Assembly (NCBI RefSeq): GCF_029894125.1 | Contig: NZ_JARXYZ010000001.1 | Span: 558,001 to 622,000, forward strand | Reading direction: 5' to 3' | Source of the DNA: Kitasatospora sp. MAA19 | GTDB lineage: Bacteria; Actinomycetota; Actinomycetes; Streptomycetales; Streptomycetaceae | Length of the DNA: 64,000 bases | In this document: one piece after another, positions 62,397 through 64,000 of the stretch | How positions within the stretch are numbered: the stretch's first letter is position 1 | How the letters are laid out: every line of letters begins with the position of its first letter | Made by a program: the position numbers and the translations under genes | The notes under the pieces: generated by a model | What the model was told of the DNA's origin: nothing | The model's input: the letters and a program-made list of their open reading frames with translations, nothing else | The model's database searches: none

Positions 62397-62449
62397 GGTT
62401 TTCGGGGTGTGGGCGGATGGGCCGCCCGTCGTGGGACCGGAGGGGTGGG

Positions 62450-63532
62450 TCAGGACGGGGTGCGGAGGGGGGCGCCGGTGTGGTGGAGGTGGGCGAGGAT
62501 CTCGCGGTAGGAGCGGAAGAGGCCGGTCTCGTAGTAGGGGATCTCCTTCTCGGCGCAGAAGGTGCGGGTCATCCGGGCGGCGCGGCGCAGAGCCGGGGTG
62601 GGCATGCTGGGGAAGAGGTGGTGCTCGACCTGGTAGTTGAGGCCGCCCATCAGGGCGTCGAGGAAGAAGCCGCCGCGGACGTTGCGGGAGGTGAGGACCT
62701 GGCGGCGGAGGAAGTCGAGCCGCATGCCGGGGGTGACCATCAGCATGCCCTTGTGGTTGGGGGCGAAGACGCAGCCGAGGTAGACGCCGAGCAGGGCCTG
62801 GTGGATGGCGAGGAAGGCGAAGGCCTTGCCGACCGGGAGGGCGGCGAAGACCAGCCCGAGGTAGGCGGCGAAGTGGACGACCAGCAGGACGCCCTCCAGG
62901 TACGGGCGCTTCATGATCGGGCTGCGCAGCGCGCGGAAGCTGTTGAAGCTGAGGTTGAGGCCTTCGAGCAGGAGCAGCGGGAAGAAGAGGAAGGCCTGAC
63001 GGCGGCCGATGAAGCGGGCGAGGCCGCTGGCCTGCCGGGCCTGGCGCTGGGACCAGACGACGAGGTCGGGGGAGACGTCCGGGTCCCGCTCCTCGTGGTT
63101 GGGGTTGGCGTGGTGGCGGGTGTGCTTGTTCATCCACCAGCCGTAGCTCATGCCCATCAGGAGGTTGGCGACGATGCGGCCGCCGAGCTCGCCGGCCCGG
63201 CGGCCGGTGAACACCTGACGGTGGGCCAGGTCGTGAGCCAGTAGTCCCAGTTGGGCGAAGACGATGGACATGGCGGCGGCCAGCGCGAGTTGGAGCCAGG
63301 TGTCGCCGAGGGCGAACATGGCCCACCAGCCGCCGAGGAACGCGGCGAGGACGAGGCCCGCGCGGACGGTGTAGTAGACCGGGCGCCGGTCGAGCAGGCC
63401 CTCGGCCGTGATCCGGCGGCTCAGCTGGGCGAAGTCGCTGCCGCCGGTGCCGGACTGGGCGGTGTCCGGTGGTCCGGCGGGCTGCGGCGGCCGGGTTTGC
63501 GCGGTCGGCGTCCCCGCGGTGTCGGTGGTCAT
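62450..63532 (-). CDS. Membrane fatty acid desaturase
   Basis: 360 aa. Three His boxes of membrane di-iron desaturases: HDLAHRQ, HTRHHANPN and QVEHHLFP, with four to five membrane helices (VYYTVRAGLVLAAFLGGWWAMF, LLLLEGLNLSF and others). Resembles acyl-lipid/acyl-CoA delta-9 and delta-6-type enzymes, used for membrane fluidity. A Pro/Thr-rich N-terminal tail of about 35 residues precedes the core. ATG at 63532. Confidence 0.93.
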   Translation of the reverse strand: MTTDTAGTPTAQTRPPQPAGPPDTAQSGTGGSDFAQLSRRITAEGLLDRRPVYYTVRAGLVLAAFLGGWWAMFALGDTWLQLALAAAMSIVFAQLGLLAHDLAHRQVFTGRRAGELGGRIVANLLMGMSYGWWMNKHTRHHANPNHEERDPDVSPDLVVWSQRQARQASGLARFIGRRQAFLFFPLLLLEGLNLSFNSFRALRSPIMKRPYLEGVLLVVHFAAYLGLVFAALPVGKAFAFLAIHQALLGVYLGCVFAPNHKGMLMVTPGMRLDFLRRQVLTSRNVRGGFFLDALMGGLNYQVEHHLFPSMPTPALRRAARMTRTFCAEKEIPYYETGLFRSYREILAHLHHTGAPLRTPS

Positions 63533-63918
63533 GGTGATGAGTGTGGTCTAGCGAACGGGCCTTGAGAAACGGGGGCAGCCCCAGGGGCGGGGGGAGGAAA
63601 ACCCCCGGGCCGGTCGGACGGTGGTGCTTGTGTGACGTGTGGTGTCTCGTGGGGTTGCCGGTGCGTGGCGGACGTGGCGTAGGTCACGTTGGAATCAGCC
63701 GGTTTCGGGTGTTCTGTAGGGGGATTGGGCGATGGCGGCCGTGGCTGGTGGTGTACCGGAGGTCGGTGATCACGTCGGGCCTAAATATGATCGGAAGCCA
63801 CGTTGGTCGGTTTGTATCAACGTTCGTATGTGCAACCTGGGACCGGTTTCGGCCGTCTCCCTGTGTGCGGTGCGCCAGATCGTCCGGGGCGTCGCTTCCG
63901 TCGGTGAAAGGTACGCGC
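63533..63918. other. Divergent promoter region with AT-richer core
   Basis: 386 bp with no gene. The right part (63775-63835) is AT-richer, contains CCTAAATATGATCGG and TTGTATCAACG, and is the likely promoter for the gene starting at 63919. A GTGACGTG / CACGT pair occurs around 63630-63690. Confidence 0.5.
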
Positions 63919-64000
63919 ATGTCAGGTCAGTGGGGCGAGGGCCCGGCTCGAGGTGAGAACGAGCCCGGCGCGCTCACGACGGAGGGCGGCGGAGCCGTGC
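63919..64000 (+). CDS. 5' end of an unidentified gene
   Basis: ATG at 63919, with GAAAGG 8 nt upstream, opens MSGQWGEGPARGENEPGALT... and continues beyond the right edge; 27 codons are visible, Gly/Glu-rich. Not enough for a family call. Confidence 0.5.
   Translation, partial: MSGQWGEGPARGENEPGALTTEGGGAV

Noticed and set aside
63684..63920. 78-aa minus-strand open frame near the right edge
   Set aside because: Lies over the AT-richer promoter of the next gene, no ribosome binding site, no recognisable sequence.

Overview
The window is a piece of a streptomycete chromosome core (Streptomyces or close kin such as Kitasatospora). The grounds are very high GC with strong third-position G/C bias, frequent GTG starts, and clear actinobacterial genes: bldC, the DtpA/Sco/ECuC copper cluster, valine dehydrogenase, XRE-DUF397 pairs, DUF3073, LAxTG-anchored surface protein and mycothiol-type DinB proteins. 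The runs purF-purM-DUF3073-vdh-hypothetical-bldC-hrpA and pheA-dtpA-copCD-ecuC-sco-ycnI match gene orders known from the Streptomyces core, so most of the window is vertically inherited housekeeping DNA. No CRISPR array, integrase, transposase or complete prophage was seen.

Layout. 0-8.6 kb: pheA, then a minus-strand copper delivery operon (membrane protein, YcnI, Sco, ECuC, CopC-CopD, DtpA), and a plus-strand anti-sigma-type ATPase. 8.6-16 kb: LAxTG surface protein, small Cys protein, amidase with an internal repeat, two gene remnants facing each other, DinB-like protein, PP2C-like phosphatase, pirin with an operator-like repeat, SseB protein. 16-22.9 kb: acyl-CoA dehydrogenase, M18 aminopeptidase, thioredoxin-NHL protein, and a Fic gene lying between two 134-bp direct repeats that copy the 5' end of the thioredoxin-NHL gene. 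23-33 kb: assorted small enzymes (GNATs, aldo/keto reductase, methyltransferase), metG, an XRE-DUF397 regulatory pair with a divergent small membrane protein and a second DUF397 gene. 33-46.6 kb: purA, a DAG-kinase-like protein, purF, purM, DUF3073, vdh, bldC, tRNA-Asp, hrpA. 46.7-53.5 kb: LysR/MDR divergent pair, hydrolase, tRNA-Glu/Asp/Phe cluster, minimal zincin peptidase, fluC-DUF190-fluC operon, lipoprotein. 53.6-64 kb: DEAD-box helicase with a repetitive Arg/Asp/Gly tail, PARG-like hydrolase, several hypothetical proteins, RICIN protein, tyrosine phosphatase, SDR, nucleotidyltransferase, tRNA-Lys, fatty acid desaturase and the start of a further gene.

Working together: the copper operon delivers copper and removes peroxide during maturation of extracytoplasmic cuproenzymes; purF/purM/purA supply purines; fluC pair plus DUF190 make a fluoride export unit. 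The most unusual structure is the Fic cassette that appears to have entered the thioredoxin-NHL gene while leaving an intact copy of that gene. Five or six broken genes (TetR, alpha/beta hydrolase, imine-reductase-like, serine hydrolase, Uma2, thioredoxin copy) show repeated small deletions at junctions between conserved blocks.
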